64,000 nt of DNA. Source: Bacteroidota bacterium (GTDB lineage: Bacteria > Bacteroidota > Bacteroidia > Chitinophagales > Chitinophagaceae). Each line of letters starts with the position of its first letter. The first letter of the stretch is position 1. Shown piece by piece: positions 10,932 to 20,566 of the stretch. The position numbers and the translations under genes are program-made. The stretch covers positions 35,701 through 99,700 of the forward strand of contig CANJPH010000007.1 of assembly GCA_947476145.1 (NCBI GenBank), in the 5' to 3' direction. Under the pieces are notes generated by a model that was not told the DNA's origin, searched no databases, and was given only the letters and a program-made list of their open reading frames with translations.

Positions 10932-11145
10932 TTGCTTTTTGTTTTTACTTAAGAGTCTAAGATAAGAAAAAAATTAAACGAATGTTAAGGATTAGTTAAC
11001 AAAATTATTATTGGTTCTAAGTAAATTTGATAATAAATTAATATATAACTGTTAATCAATCATATATGAACTCAATTATTTTAATATTTGTTAAAAATTT
11101 TTGAAAAAAAACTTAGAAAAATTGGACAAAATTCACGTATGGGCA

Positions 11146-11181
11146 CAAAAAAAGGCATAACAGACTAGTGGTTATGCCTTA
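11146..11181 (-). terminator. Rho-independent terminator (minus strand)
   Basis: aaggcataac/gttatgcctt perfect 10-bp stem; on the minus strand followed by TTTTTTT. Confidence 0.85.
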
Positions 11182-11214
11182 TTGAATGCCTTAGGAAAGA
11201 GAAAATAGCAGAAA

Positions 11215-11382
11215 TCAACTACCTCTTGATCCACCGGTTTTAATAGGTTTTTTATTCGCGCCGCCAGAAGACTTAGTGTTGGCTTTAGCGATAAACTTTG
11301 AACTACCTCCCGCTTGAGGAGTAGTTTTAGTAGTAGCAGCTGCTTTTTTATCCGCTACTTTCTTATTAATTGCAAATCCCAT
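11215..11382 (-). CDS. 55-aa basic small protein
   Basis: Read directly: MGFAINKKVADKKAAATTKTTPQAGGSSKFIAKANTKSSGGANKKPIKTGGSRGS; ATG to TGA, followed by a strong terminator; below the track length cutoff. Confidence 0.7.
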   Translation of the reverse strand: MGFAINKKVADKKAAATTKTTPQAGGSSKFIAKANTKSSGGANKKPIKTGGSRGS

Positions 11383-11456
11383 AGTTAATTATTTATTACA
11401 TAAAAGTAAATAATAAAATTGGGAATATTCAATAAATAGTAAATCTTAAATGTTAA

Positions 11457-11999
11457 CTACAAGGAATAGCTTAATAATAACATGCCCCTATACTCCGGTT
11501 TCATTAATGTAAAAATAGTTGCTGGCAATTGAAACTTGCCTACAATTTCAAAACCATTTTTTTGATAAAACTGCAAAGCTTTTGTCGCACTATCCATTGC
11601 TTTTAATAAAATTATTTTCTTATTCATTCTAATAGATAGCTCTTTTGTAAATTGAATAAGTTGGGATCCGACTCCTTTTTGAATAGCCGAATGCATGATA
11701 TAAATTCGCTCTAATTCTAAACTTGCATTTTCATCAAACCCTTTGCTATTAGCATTTATATTCAATTTTAAATAACCAACGGGTTCCTTATTTAAATAGG
11801 CGATAAAATGTAAATTATTAGGATCAGCTATTTCTTTTTTTATTTTTTCAACTGGATAGGCGTATTCATTTATATACCAGTCAATTCCTCCTTCCTCCCA
11901 TAAGTAAGGGTAATGTGGAATGTAAATTTTCTTTGCAAGATCACTTAATAATTGCGCTTGGGTAAAATCTATTTGCAGAATTTGTAGTGGACTTGTCAT
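11457..11999 (-). CDS. GNAT-family N-acetyltransferase
   Basis: 180 aa; LELERIYIMHSAIQKGVGSQLIQFTKE (acetyl-CoA-binding motif) and ALQFYQKNGFEIVG. Confidence 0.87.
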   Translation of the reverse strand: MTSPLQILQIDFTQAQLLSDLAKKIYIPHYPYLWEEGGIDWYINEYAYPVEKIKKEIADPNNLHFIAYLNKEPVGYLKLNINANSKGFDENASLELERIYIMHSAIQKGVGSQLIQFTKELSIRMNKKIILLKAMDSATKALQFYQKNGFEIVGKFQLPATIFTLMKPEYRGMLLLSYSL

Positions 12000-12011
12000 T
12001 GAAAAACAAAA

Positions 12012-12707
12012 CTACATTTTTATAGCGCTCATTCCGCCATCCACATGTAAAATTTGCCCTGTTATCCAACTTGATTTCTCAGACAATAAAAAACAAGCCA
12101 TCTCCGAGATATCATTTACGCTACCCACTCTTTTTAAAGGATGACGTAGCGCATTGGCTTCCATTTTTTGTTCACTATTTAATAAACTAGCCGCTAAAGG
12201 GGTGTCCGTTAAAGAAGGTGCAATACAATTTACTCTAATGTTGGGTGCCAATTCCGCAGACAATGCTCTGGTAAGTCCTTCGATCGCTCCTTTGGAAGCA
12301 GCCACCTGTGTATGAAAATTTAAGCCCAATTGAACCGCAACGGTAGAAAATAAAAGAATGGAAGCGCTTCCGCTATTTTTTAATGCCGGCAATGCTGCTT
12401 GAATTACTTTAACAGCGCCTCCTACTTGTAAATTAAAATCTTGTAAAAAATCGCTAGGCTGAATTCTTGCAAAAGGCCTCAAATTAATAGTGCCTGGACA
12501 ATATATTAAACCATCAAGAGTTGTTGGTAAAAAACTAAAATCAATGGACTCGTTTAGTACATTTAAAGGATGTGTGTTAAAATTTTGAACAGACTCAATG
12601 GGATGCGAATTAAAAGTCCCATACACCTCATGCCCTTCTTTTATTAATTGTAACGCAATTGCATTTCCAATCCCAGATGAAGCACCGACTACTAAAAAAT
12701 TTCCCAT
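12012..12707 (-). CDS. Short-chain dehydrogenase/reductase
   Basis: 231 aa; Rossmann start VGASSGIGNAIAL; C-terminal WITGQILHVDGGMS. Confidence 0.88.
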   Translation of the reverse strand: MGNFLVVGASSGIGNAIALQLIKEGHEVYGTFNSHPIESVQNFNTHPLNVLNESIDFSFLPTTLDGLIYCPGTINLRPFARIQPSDFLQDFNLQVGGAVKVIQAALPALKNSGSASILLFSTVAVQLGLNFHTQVAASKGAIEGLTRALSAELAPNIRVNCIAPSLTDTPLAASLLNSEQKMEANALRHPLKRVGSVNDISEMACFLLSEKSSWITGQILHVDGGMSAIKM

Positions 12708-12784
12708 GACATTATTTGTTTAATAGTAATAAACAAACAATTAAGTGAAAGGTTCAATGAAAAAGAAAAAGAAAAAAAATATGA

Positions 12785-15019
12785 TTAAACGCTAAGTAAC
12801 CCGGCCTTATATAAATTGGTAATAGGCTTGTTATCCCAACATAATTCAAACCCATCTAACCCTTGTTTAGCATAGCTTTCCTTAATTTCGGTATAGGTTA
12901 AACCATTTCCATTTTCGATACTCAACTTTGACAATAAATGTAATAACCAGTTGCCTACTGCGGGTGCTAAACTAATGTCAAATGCGGTTTTATTGGTCTG
13001 AAAATGTAAATTCATTTCTTCCCATTTAGTCCCTTTTTTTGACCGTTGAACGATTGTTGTAGTTGGCATTACACCCACCCAAATTGCCTTGTAATGATTA
13101 GTTGCATTTATTTCAGGAACAGATATTGCTTTTAAAATATAGTCGGGTGGCACAGAAGTTTTTGGAATTTTAAATTCAAACCATTTTTGTAAAGGCAATT
13201 CAAAACATGCACCATGCATATAATTTAACAATGCCTTTTTTAAACCAAAGCCGAAAATTTCGTGATTCGCTCCAGTTGGATCTATATGTTCAATATCATT
13301 ATTGGCAAATGTGCCTATCTCCTCGGTTACTTTTTTTACTTTATATTTTTCGGGATTTAATCCAACGGGACTATGTGCAGTCATGGTAAATAAATGCCAA
13401 AAAGCCGACTGCAGGGTACCTGTCTCAAAAAGCTGTCTTACCATTTCTAAAGAGTCTACTGTTTCTTGAACAGTTTGTGTTGGGAAACCGTACATTAAAT
13501 AGGCATGTACCATAATGCCGGCATCGGAAAAGTGCTTACTTACTTTGGCCACCTGCGCAACGGTGATGCCTTTATCTATCAGATCCAATAACCTATCCGA
13601 TGCTACTTCTAACCCACCACTCACCGCAATGCAACCTGCCGCTTTTAACAACAAGCATAAATCACGAGTAAAACTTTTTTCAAATCGCACGTTGGCCCAC
13701 CAGCTTACAACAATTTTTCTTTTTATGATTTCAATGGCCACCGATTTCATTAAAGAAGGGGGTGCCGCTTCGTCTACAAAATGAAAACCATGCTCTCCTG
13801 TTTTTGCAATCAACTCCTCCATCCTATCAACAATTAAAGAAGCAGCAATAGGTTCATAGGATTTTATATAGTCTAAAGAAATATCACAAAAAGTACACTT
13901 GCCCCAATAACAACCATGTGCCATGGTTAATTTATTCCAACGACCATCACTCCATAAACTATGCATGGGGTTAATAACTTCAATGGCCGAAATATATTTA
14001 TCTAATAATAGTCCATCGTAATCGGGCGTACCCACTTGACCTTGTTTATAGTCCGAGCAATTTGTATTATTGATATAGGTAACCACTCCATTAACCAAGG
14101 TAAAACAACGTTTTAATTCATGTTGTTGTTTTTTGCCGTCAAGGTGGTCAATTAAAATTTCAAGGGGTGCTTCACCATCATCTAAAGTAATAAAATCATA
14201 AAATTCAAATACCCTTGCATCACTTAAGGATCTTAGTTCAGTATTCGCGAAACCCCCGCCCATGGCTACTTTCGTGCTAGGATAATATTGCTTCACCCAC
14301 TGCGCGCAACGCAAGGAAGTATATAAATTTCCAGGAAAAGGAACGGAGAGGCAAACTAATTTTGGATTCACTTCCTTTAATCTTGCATCCAAAATTTTAA
14401 TTAATATTTCGTCTAAATAAGTAAATGGTTTTTGCAATGCGTTGTATAAATCATCAAATGAATTTGCTGATCTTCCTAAACTTTCAGCATAACGACTAAA
14501 TCCAAAATGTTCGTCAATATTTTCTTTAATTAAATCACTAAGGTCTTCCAAGTACATGGTGGCAATATGCTTGGCCATATCTTGCTTTCCCATACTTCCA
14601 AAAGCCCAATTTAAATTGTCTAATTGTTCAAATCTACTGGCTTCGGGTAAAAAATTGCGCGTACAAATTAAATGAGCGAGTGTATTTGATTTTCCTTGCA
14701 AAAACGAAATCACCTGATCAATTGTTTTAATGTAAACCTCTTTCAAAGCAAAAATGCGCGCGCTGTTTTCAGATAACAGTAGGGGCGCAGTTTTATTCAA
14801 TTGCTTTTCCTGAATAGACTTGAATAAGTTTTCTAATCCCTCCTTGCAAAAAAGTGCAATCGTTACTTCAATGCCTAAATCGGCTTGAACCGCACTTATT
14901 CCTTTGGTATTAAAAAAGCCTTTCAAATAAGCCGTAGCCGGATAAGGGGTATTTAGCTGAGTAAAAGGTGGGGTGATTAAAAATATTGGGGCGCTCAAAA
15001 GGGTTCCATTTAAAAGCAA
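12785..15019 (-). CDS. B12-binding-domain-like radical SAM protein
   Basis: 744 aa; GCYWGKCTFCDI iron-sulfur motif, GGLEVASDRLLDLIDKGIT radical SAM core, upstream KVAMGGGFANTE cobalamin-domain-like segment. Confidence 0.83.
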   Translation of the reverse strand: MLLNGTLLSAPIFLITPPFTQLNTPYPATAYLKGFFNTKGISAVQADLGIEVTIALFCKEGLENLFKSIQEKQLNKTAPLLLSENSARIFALKEVYIKTIDQVISFLQGKSNTLAHLICTRNFLPEASRFEQLDNLNWAFGSMGKQDMAKHIATMYLEDLSDLIKENIDEHFGFSRYAESLGRSANSFDDLYNALQKPFTYLDEILIKILDARLKEVNPKLVCLSVPFPGNLYTSLRCAQWVKQYYPSTKVAMGGGFANTELRSLSDARVFEFYDFITLDDGEAPLEILIDHLDGKKQQHELKRCFTLVNGVVTYINNTNCSDYKQGQVGTPDYDGLLLDKYISAIEVINPMHSLWSDGRWNKLTMAHGCYWGKCTFCDISLDYIKSYEPIAASLIVDRMEELIAKTGEHGFHFVDEAAPPSLMKSVAIEIIKRKIVVSWWANVRFEKSFTRDLCLLLKAAGCIAVSGGLEVASDRLLDLIDKGITVAQVAKVSKHFSDAGIMVHAYLMYGFPTQTVQETVDSLEMVRQLFETGTLQSAFWHLFTMTAHSPVGLNPEKYKVKKVTEEIGTFANNDIEHIDPTGANHEIFGFGLKKALLNYMHGACFELPLQKWFEFKIPKTSVPPDYILKAISVPEINATNHYKAIWVGVMPTTTIVQRSKKGTKWEEMNLHFQTNKTAFDISLAPAVGNWLLHLLSKLSIENGNGLTYTEIKESYAKQGLDGFELCWDNKPITNLYKAGLLSV

Positions 15020-15278
15020 AAGTAAGGCTATACCTTAGTTGAATGAATACTTTGCCTATTTTTTATACTATTTGATATTAAATTATTGAAATTTTTATTA
15101 TAATATTAATTTATTTAGTAATGTATAAATTAATGGATATTAATACTTTCTTATATGATAAGTATCTATTATCATTGATATACGGAAATAATCAAGCTTT
15201 GAGGGGTAAATAAGCGAATTGATTTAGAAAATTTAACGAAATAATAACTAATTTAGTCATTCGAAAAAACTAAAAATT

Positions 15279-18272
15279 ATGAGAAAATTTGTCGCTATCC
15301 TTTTATGCGCAGTTTTAGCAGTTACTCAGGTTTCCGCTCAAAACAGAACAGTAAGAGGTAAAGTAACGGAAGACGGGAAAAAACCTGTCGCAAACGCCTC
15401 TGTCTTAGTGAAAGGTTCTACTTTAGGAACTAAAACTGACGACAACGGTAATTACACAATTGCTGTTCCAGCAAATGCAAAAGTATTATCATTCAGTGCT
15501 TTAAACTTTGAAACACAAGAAGCAAGCATTGGATCTAAAACAGAAATAAACGTAGTATTAACTGCTAAAGTTTCTGAGTTACAAGAAGTTATTGTAACTG
15601 GTTATGGTACCACTAAAAAAGCTGCCAACACTGGTTCCATTGCTATTGTAAAAGCTGCAGACATTGAAAACTTACCATTTAGCTCTGTGGATAAAGCATT
15701 GCAAGGTAAAGTTGCAGGTTTACAATCGGTTGCTTCTTCTGGTCAACCAGGAGCGAGTCAATCTATTTTAATCCGTGGTGCAAGTTCAATCAACGCAAGT
15801 AGTCAACCATTGTGGGTAATTGATGGAGTTCCTGTGAATGCAGGTGACGCATCTCGTCTACAAACAACAGGTAACTTATTAAGTACATTAAATCCAAACG
15901 ATATTGAAAGTATTTCAGTATTAAAAGATGCCGCTTCTCAGTCTATCTATGGTAGCCGTGCTGCGAATGGTGTAATTGTAATTACGACTAAAAAAGGTAA
16001 AGGTGGTAAAACAAAATTCAGATTTGATACTGAAATAGGTAACTCTGATGTTGCTTACCAAAACCCTAGATACTTGCCATTGGATGCAAATGAATACATT
16101 AACATAACACGTACTGGTTTAATCAATGCAGGTTATGGTGCTGCTACTGTAAATGCACAAGCAATTGCATTAGGAGAAGGAAATGGTATCAACTTTAACT
16201 GGTATGATAATATTATGAGAACGGGTTCTCAAAGACAATTAAACTTAAGTGCAGAAGGTGGTAACGATAAAACAACCTTCTTCTTATCTGGTGGACATTT
16301 CTTCCAAGAAGGTACTTCTATCAACTCTCAGTTAGCAAGAAATAACCTGAATGTTAGAATTAACAACAAAGCTACAGACAGATTAAGCTTAGGTTTTAAT
16401 ATGAATGTGGGTAATGTTAGCCAACGCGCGCCTTTATCAGGTGGTGCATTTGGTAACCCATTATTAAGTACTTATTTCTTATTGCCAACTTATTCTGCTT
16501 TCAAAGCAGACGGCTCTTATAACTATGTGTTAAACGGTGGCTTACACAATACGCTTGCTTTATCTGATCAGGATAAGCGTTTTTTACGCCAAACAAGTGC
16601 TAGAGGTAGTTTATCTGCTGATTATAAAATTTTCGACAACCTTAAGTTTAGATCAGTTTACGGTGTTGACTATAACAACTTAGAGGAAGATCAATATAAT
16701 AACCCAAATCATGGTGATGGTTTAGCATCTAATGGTCGTGCATTCGCATACTATACTCGTTATTTCAACTATGTTTGGACAAATACCTTGGATTTCACAC
16801 AAAATATCACGCGTAACGGAGACCTTTCGACTTCCACTCAAATTGGATACGAGGCTCAAAAGTCTGCAGGATATTTTTCTTCATTACAGTCTCAACAGTT
16901 CCCTCCTTCTTTAACCTTAGTTTGGCCAGCATCTGGTGCGAGTCCAACTACAGCGAGTGCAACTATTTCAGAATATACATTTGAATCTCAGTTCGCCTCT
17001 ACGAACTTAAACTACCAAAACAGATTTGTATTATCTGGAAGCTTCCGTCGTGATGGATCTTCTCGTTTTAGCAAAAACAATCGTTATGGTAATTTCTGGT
17101 CTATCGGTGGTACTTGGAATATTGACAGAGAGAAGTTTATGAACAATCAAAAAATATTTGATCAATTAAAACTTAGATCTTCTTATGGTGTGAATGGTAA
17201 CGCAGGTATTGGTAACTATGAATCTCCAGCATTATATGGCTTTGGATTTAACTACAACCAATTACCTGGTTCTGCTCCAACAAACGTAGGTGACCCTAAC
17301 TTAACATGGGAATTAAACAAACCATTTAACATTGGTCTTGATTTTAGTGTATTAAAAAATAGAGTAAACGTAACCGTTGATTGGTATATCAGAAAGTCTG
17401 AAAACTTATTATTAAGTGTTCCATTGTCTACCACAACTGGTTTTGGATCTGCAACTAGAAATATTGGTTCAATGCAAAATAAAGGTCTTGAACTTTCTAT
17501 CAACATAGTTCCAGTGCAAACGAAGGACTTCCGTTGGGATGTAGACTTTAACTTTGCAAACAATAAAAACAAAGTGACTAGCTTACCAAACGACGCTGAT
17601 ATCGTTTCAGGTAGCTACATTTACCGTGAGGGTGTAAGTATCAATACTTTCTTCTTACGTGAGTGGGCTGGTGTTCATCCAGGAACGGGTGATCCATTAT
17701 GGTATGATACCGACAAGCACGGTGCGTCTTCAAACGTTTACCCTGGTGCTAATGCACGTATCTTAGCAGGTCAGGCTTTACCTAAATACTTTGGATCCTT
17801 AACCAATGCGCTTAACTACAAAGGATTTAGCTTAAGTGCTCAATTGTATTATAGCTTTGGCAACCAAGTACAGGATGGCTGGAGATCATACTATTTAGGT
17901 TCTGGTTTTGGACCAACTTTCAACAAAGTTAAACGTCAATTAAACGCTTGGACTACTCCAGGTCAAATCACAGACGTTCCTAAATATGTTTATGGTGGAA
18001 ACAAAAACTTCCAAGGTTCATCTACTTACAACTTAAATGACGGTAGTTTTATTCGTGTAAGAGATATCCAATTAGGTTATAATGTTCCAAAAGCAACCTT
18101 AGAGAAACTAAAATTAGGAAGTGCTAACATTTATGTAAGAGGTACCAACCTTTTCACTTGGGTTAAGGATGAAAACTTACCATTTGACCCAGAACAAGGT
18201 ACTGGAAGCTCAAGCAACTTAAACGTGTTCATTCCTAAAACAGTGACTGTTGGGCTTAGCCTAACTTTTTAA
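15279..18272 (+). CDS. SusC/RagA-family TonB-linked outer membrane protein
   Basis: 997 aa; VRGKVTEDGKKPVANASVLVKGSTLGTKTDDNGNYTI, ELQEVIVTGYGTTKK, VLKDAASQSIYGSRAANGVIVITTKKGK. Confidence 0.95.
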   Translation: MRKFVAILLCAVLAVTQVSAQNRTVRGKVTEDGKKPVANASVLVKGSTLGTKTDDNGNYTIAVPANAKVLSFSALNFETQEASIGSKTEINVVLTAKVSELQEVIVTGYGTTKKAANTGSIAIVKAADIENLPFSSVDKALQGKVAGLQSVASSGQPGASQSILIRGASSINASSQPLWVIDGVPVNAGDASRLQTTGNLLSTLNPNDIESISVLKDAASQSIYGSRAANGVIVITTKKGKGGKTKFRFDTEIGNSDVAYQNPRYLPLDANEYINITRTGLINAGYGAATVNAQAIALGEGNGINFNWYDNIMRTGSQRQLNLSAEGGNDKTTFFLSGGHFFQEGTSINSQLARNNLNVRINNKATDRLSLGFNMNVGNVSQRAPLSGGAFGNPLLSTYFLLPTYSAFKADGSYNYVLNGGLHNTLALSDQDKRFLRQTSARGSLSADYKIFDNLKFRSVYGVDYNNLEEDQYNNPNHGDGLASNGRAFAYYTRYFNYVWTNTLDFTQNITRNGDLSTSTQIGYEAQKSAGYFSSLQSQQFPPSLTLVWPASGASPTTASATISEYTFESQFASTNLNYQNRFVLSGSFRRDGSSRFSKNNRYGNFWSIGGTWNIDREKFMNNQKIFDQLKLRSSYGVNGNAGIGNYESPALYGFGFNYNQLPGSAPTNVGDPNLTWELNKPFNIGLDFSVLKNRVNVTVDWYIRKSENLLLSVPLSTTTGFGSATRNIGSMQNKGLELSINIVPVQTKDFRWDVDFNFANNKNKVTSLPNDADIVSGSYIYREGVSINTFFLREWAGVHPGTGDPLWYDTDKHGASSNVYPGANARILAGQALPKYFGSLTNALNYKGFSLSAQLYYSFGNQVQDGWRSYYLGSGFGPTFNKVKRQLNAWTTPGQITDVPKYVYGGNKNFQGSSTYNLNDGSFIRVRDIQLGYNVPKATLEKLKLGSANIYVRGTNLFTWVKDENLPFDPEQGTGSSSNLNVFIPKTVTVGLSLTF

Positions 18273-18300
18273 TAAAAGTTAAATACAAATAGAAACGAAT

Positions 18301-19701
18301 ATGAAACGATTTACAATAAAAAATATGATAGTAGCAACAGCGTTATTGCTATCATTGGCTTCTTGTGAAAAGAGCTTCTTGGAATTAAACCCTCCAACCT
18401 CTTTGACACCAGAATACGCATTGGCTACCGAAGCGGACTTACAAGTTGCTTTACGTGGTGCTTATGCAGGTTTAAAATCTACTTCTTTATATGGTAGATC
18501 TTTACCAGTACTTGGAGACATCATGGCCGATAATACTTATCAGTCAGTATCCAATACCAACCGATACACTTCATTTAATCTGTATAACTATACAGTAACA
18601 GATGGTGATGTAGCTGGCTTATGGAGTGCATCTTACAGTGTTATTTTACGTGCAAACAATATCATCAATTCTAAGATTCCTGATAATGCGAACGTATTAC
18701 AATACAAAGGTGAGGCGTATGCCATTCGTGCATTGGCTTACTTTAACTTAGTTCGTTATTTTGCGACTCCATATACTCAAGACCCTACTGCTTTAGGTGT
18801 ACCAGTTGTTACTGTATACAATCCTGATTCAAAACCAGGTAGAGCTAAGGTTTCTGAAGTATACGACCAAATTAACAGAGACTTAACGCAAGCTGCTAGT
18901 TTAATGACAAAGTTTACCAACTCTTCTCAGTTTAGTAAGTATGCAGCTAGAGCTTTGCAAGCTAAGGTATACCTAACAATGGGTGATATGACAAACGCAA
19001 AAACGCTAGCTTTAGATGTAATTGCGAATAGTGGTTTCACTCCTGTGACTGCCGCTACACACGCAGGTTATTGGGCAGGTGTTGCACCTAGAACTGATAA
19101 AGTAGAAACTATGTTTGAATTGTCATTTGATGCAGTTGCCAACAACGCATTTGATGCATTGGCTTACATTTACTTACAATCAGGTAACTATGGTGACATG
19201 TTATGTTCAACCGAGCTGTATGGTAAGTTTGATGCAGCTGACGTAAGAAAATCATTATACGCTACAGGTACAAGAGGTGGTTTAGCTTCTGTATTTGTAA
19301 ATAAATTCACTTCATTCAGTGGTGACCACACAGATACTAAAGTGGTTAGATTTTCTGAGATGTACTTAATTGCTGCGGAAGCTTCTTATCCTTCAAACGC
19401 TGCTGATGCTTTGAAGTATGTTAATGAAGTAACCAGCCGTAGAGGTGCTCCAGCAATTGCTACTTCTGGTGCTGCATTATTAGAAGACATTATCTTAGAA
19501 AGAAGAAAAGAATTGGCTTTCGAAGGGGAACGTTATCCTGATATGCAAAGATTGAAAAGAGGTATTGTACGTAGTACTGATTACCCTTCATCTGCAAGAA
19601 CCATTGATTACACAAACTTCAGAAGATTGATGCCAATCCCTCAAGGTGAATTGGATGCGAATGCAACCATCAAAACACAACAAAATCCAGGCTGGAATTA
19701 A
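18301..19701 (+). CDS. SusD/RagB-family lipoprotein
   Basis: 466 aa; lipobox LASCEKSFLELNPPT; C-term RLMPIPQGELDANATIKTQQNPGW. Confidence 0.93.
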   Translation: MKRFTIKNMIVATALLLSLASCEKSFLELNPPTSLTPEYALATEADLQVALRGAYAGLKSTSLYGRSLPVLGDIMADNTYQSVSNTNRYTSFNLYNYTVTDGDVAGLWSASYSVILRANNIINSKIPDNANVLQYKGEAYAIRALAYFNLVRYFATPYTQDPTALGVPVVTVYNPDSKPGRAKVSEVYDQINRDLTQAASLMTKFTNSSQFSKYAARALQAKVYLTMGDMTNAKTLALDVIANSGFTPVTAATHAGYWAGVAPRTDKVETMFELSFDAVANNAFDALAYIYLQSGNYGDMLCSTELYGKFDAADVRKSLYATGTRGGLASVFVNKFTSFSGDHTDTKVVRFSEMYLIAAEASYPSNAADALKYVNEVTSRRGAPAIATSGAALLEDIILERRKELAFEGERYPDMQRLKRGIVRSTDYPSSARTIDYTNFRRLMPIPQGELDANATIKTQQNPGWN

Positions 19702-19723
19702 TATTCCCCTGCAATTTTATATA

Positions 19724-19757
19724 GAAAGGCTGCCTTTATGGCGGCCTTTCTTTTTTT
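19724..19757 (+). terminator. Rho-independent terminator after the SusD gene
   Basis: gaaaggctgcc-tttat-ggcggcctttc stem followed by a T run. Confidence 0.85.
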
Positions 19758-19816
19758 AACGAATTATATTTCAAAAAATGCGCTAAAGCAATTAGTTTTA
19801 GGTTATAAAATGTCTT

Positions 19817-20482
19817 ATGAAAACAATACTATTTACCCTTTTATTTTGTTGCTCATTATATACTGCAAATGCACAACTTTTACAGTTGCAGGATCCTGTT
19901 TCTAGTAAGAATTTTAATCCTGAAAAATATGCTGGTATCAGAGGTACTCCATTTTTACAGGACAAATGGGTACATGGCGCAGTGACAACCAATCTTGGTA
20001 TTTATAATGATCTTGAACTTAAGATAGATTTATACGATAATGTCCTTTTTTATAATAATGGTGGCGAGCCTTTTGAATTGATTGATAAAATTGTGGAAGT
20101 GAAATTATTTCCAAAATGGCCTGACAATAAGAATGAATTGGTATTCACAAAAGGCCTAAGCCAAGCGGGGATTAAGCCCGACCAATATGTTCAAGTATTA
20201 GTGGGCACGGGAGCCGTGCAGTTTTTCCGTTCCGATATTAAACAAGTATCTGAAATGAGTGAAATCAATGCAGGCATGGTAAAAACTTTCACCAATACAA
20301 GTAGGTTCTATCTTAAAAAAGGAGATCAGTTTAAATTTATTCGTCTCAACAAAGAGGATATTATGTCTTTTTTAATAGACAAAGACGCAGCGATCAATGC
20401 CGTGATAACAGAGAAGAAATTAAACTTGAAAAAGGAAGGAGATGTTGTGCAAGCAATACAGGCGTATAATAGCTTGCCTTAA
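19817..20482 (+). CDS. Secreted hypothetical protein
   Basis: 221 aa with signal peptide MKTILFTLLFCCSLYTANAQ; no recognised motif. Confidence 0.65.
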   Translation: MKTILFTLLFCCSLYTANAQLLQLQDPVSSKNFNPEKYAGIRGTPFLQDKWVHGAVTTNLGIYNDLELKIDLYDNVLFYNNGGEPFELIDKIVEVKLFPKWPDNKNELVFTKGLSQAGIKPDQYVQVLVGTGAVQFFRSDIKQVSEMSEINAGMVKTFTNTSRFYLKKGDQFKFIRLNKEDIMSFLIDKDAAINAVITEKKLNLKKEGDVVQAIQAYNSLP

Positions 20483-20566
20483 ATATCATTATCATAAGGC
20501 AGCGAAATAACCTTAGACCCTTACTATACTGATACTGTTTTAATAACACATCGCGCCAGTATTAAT

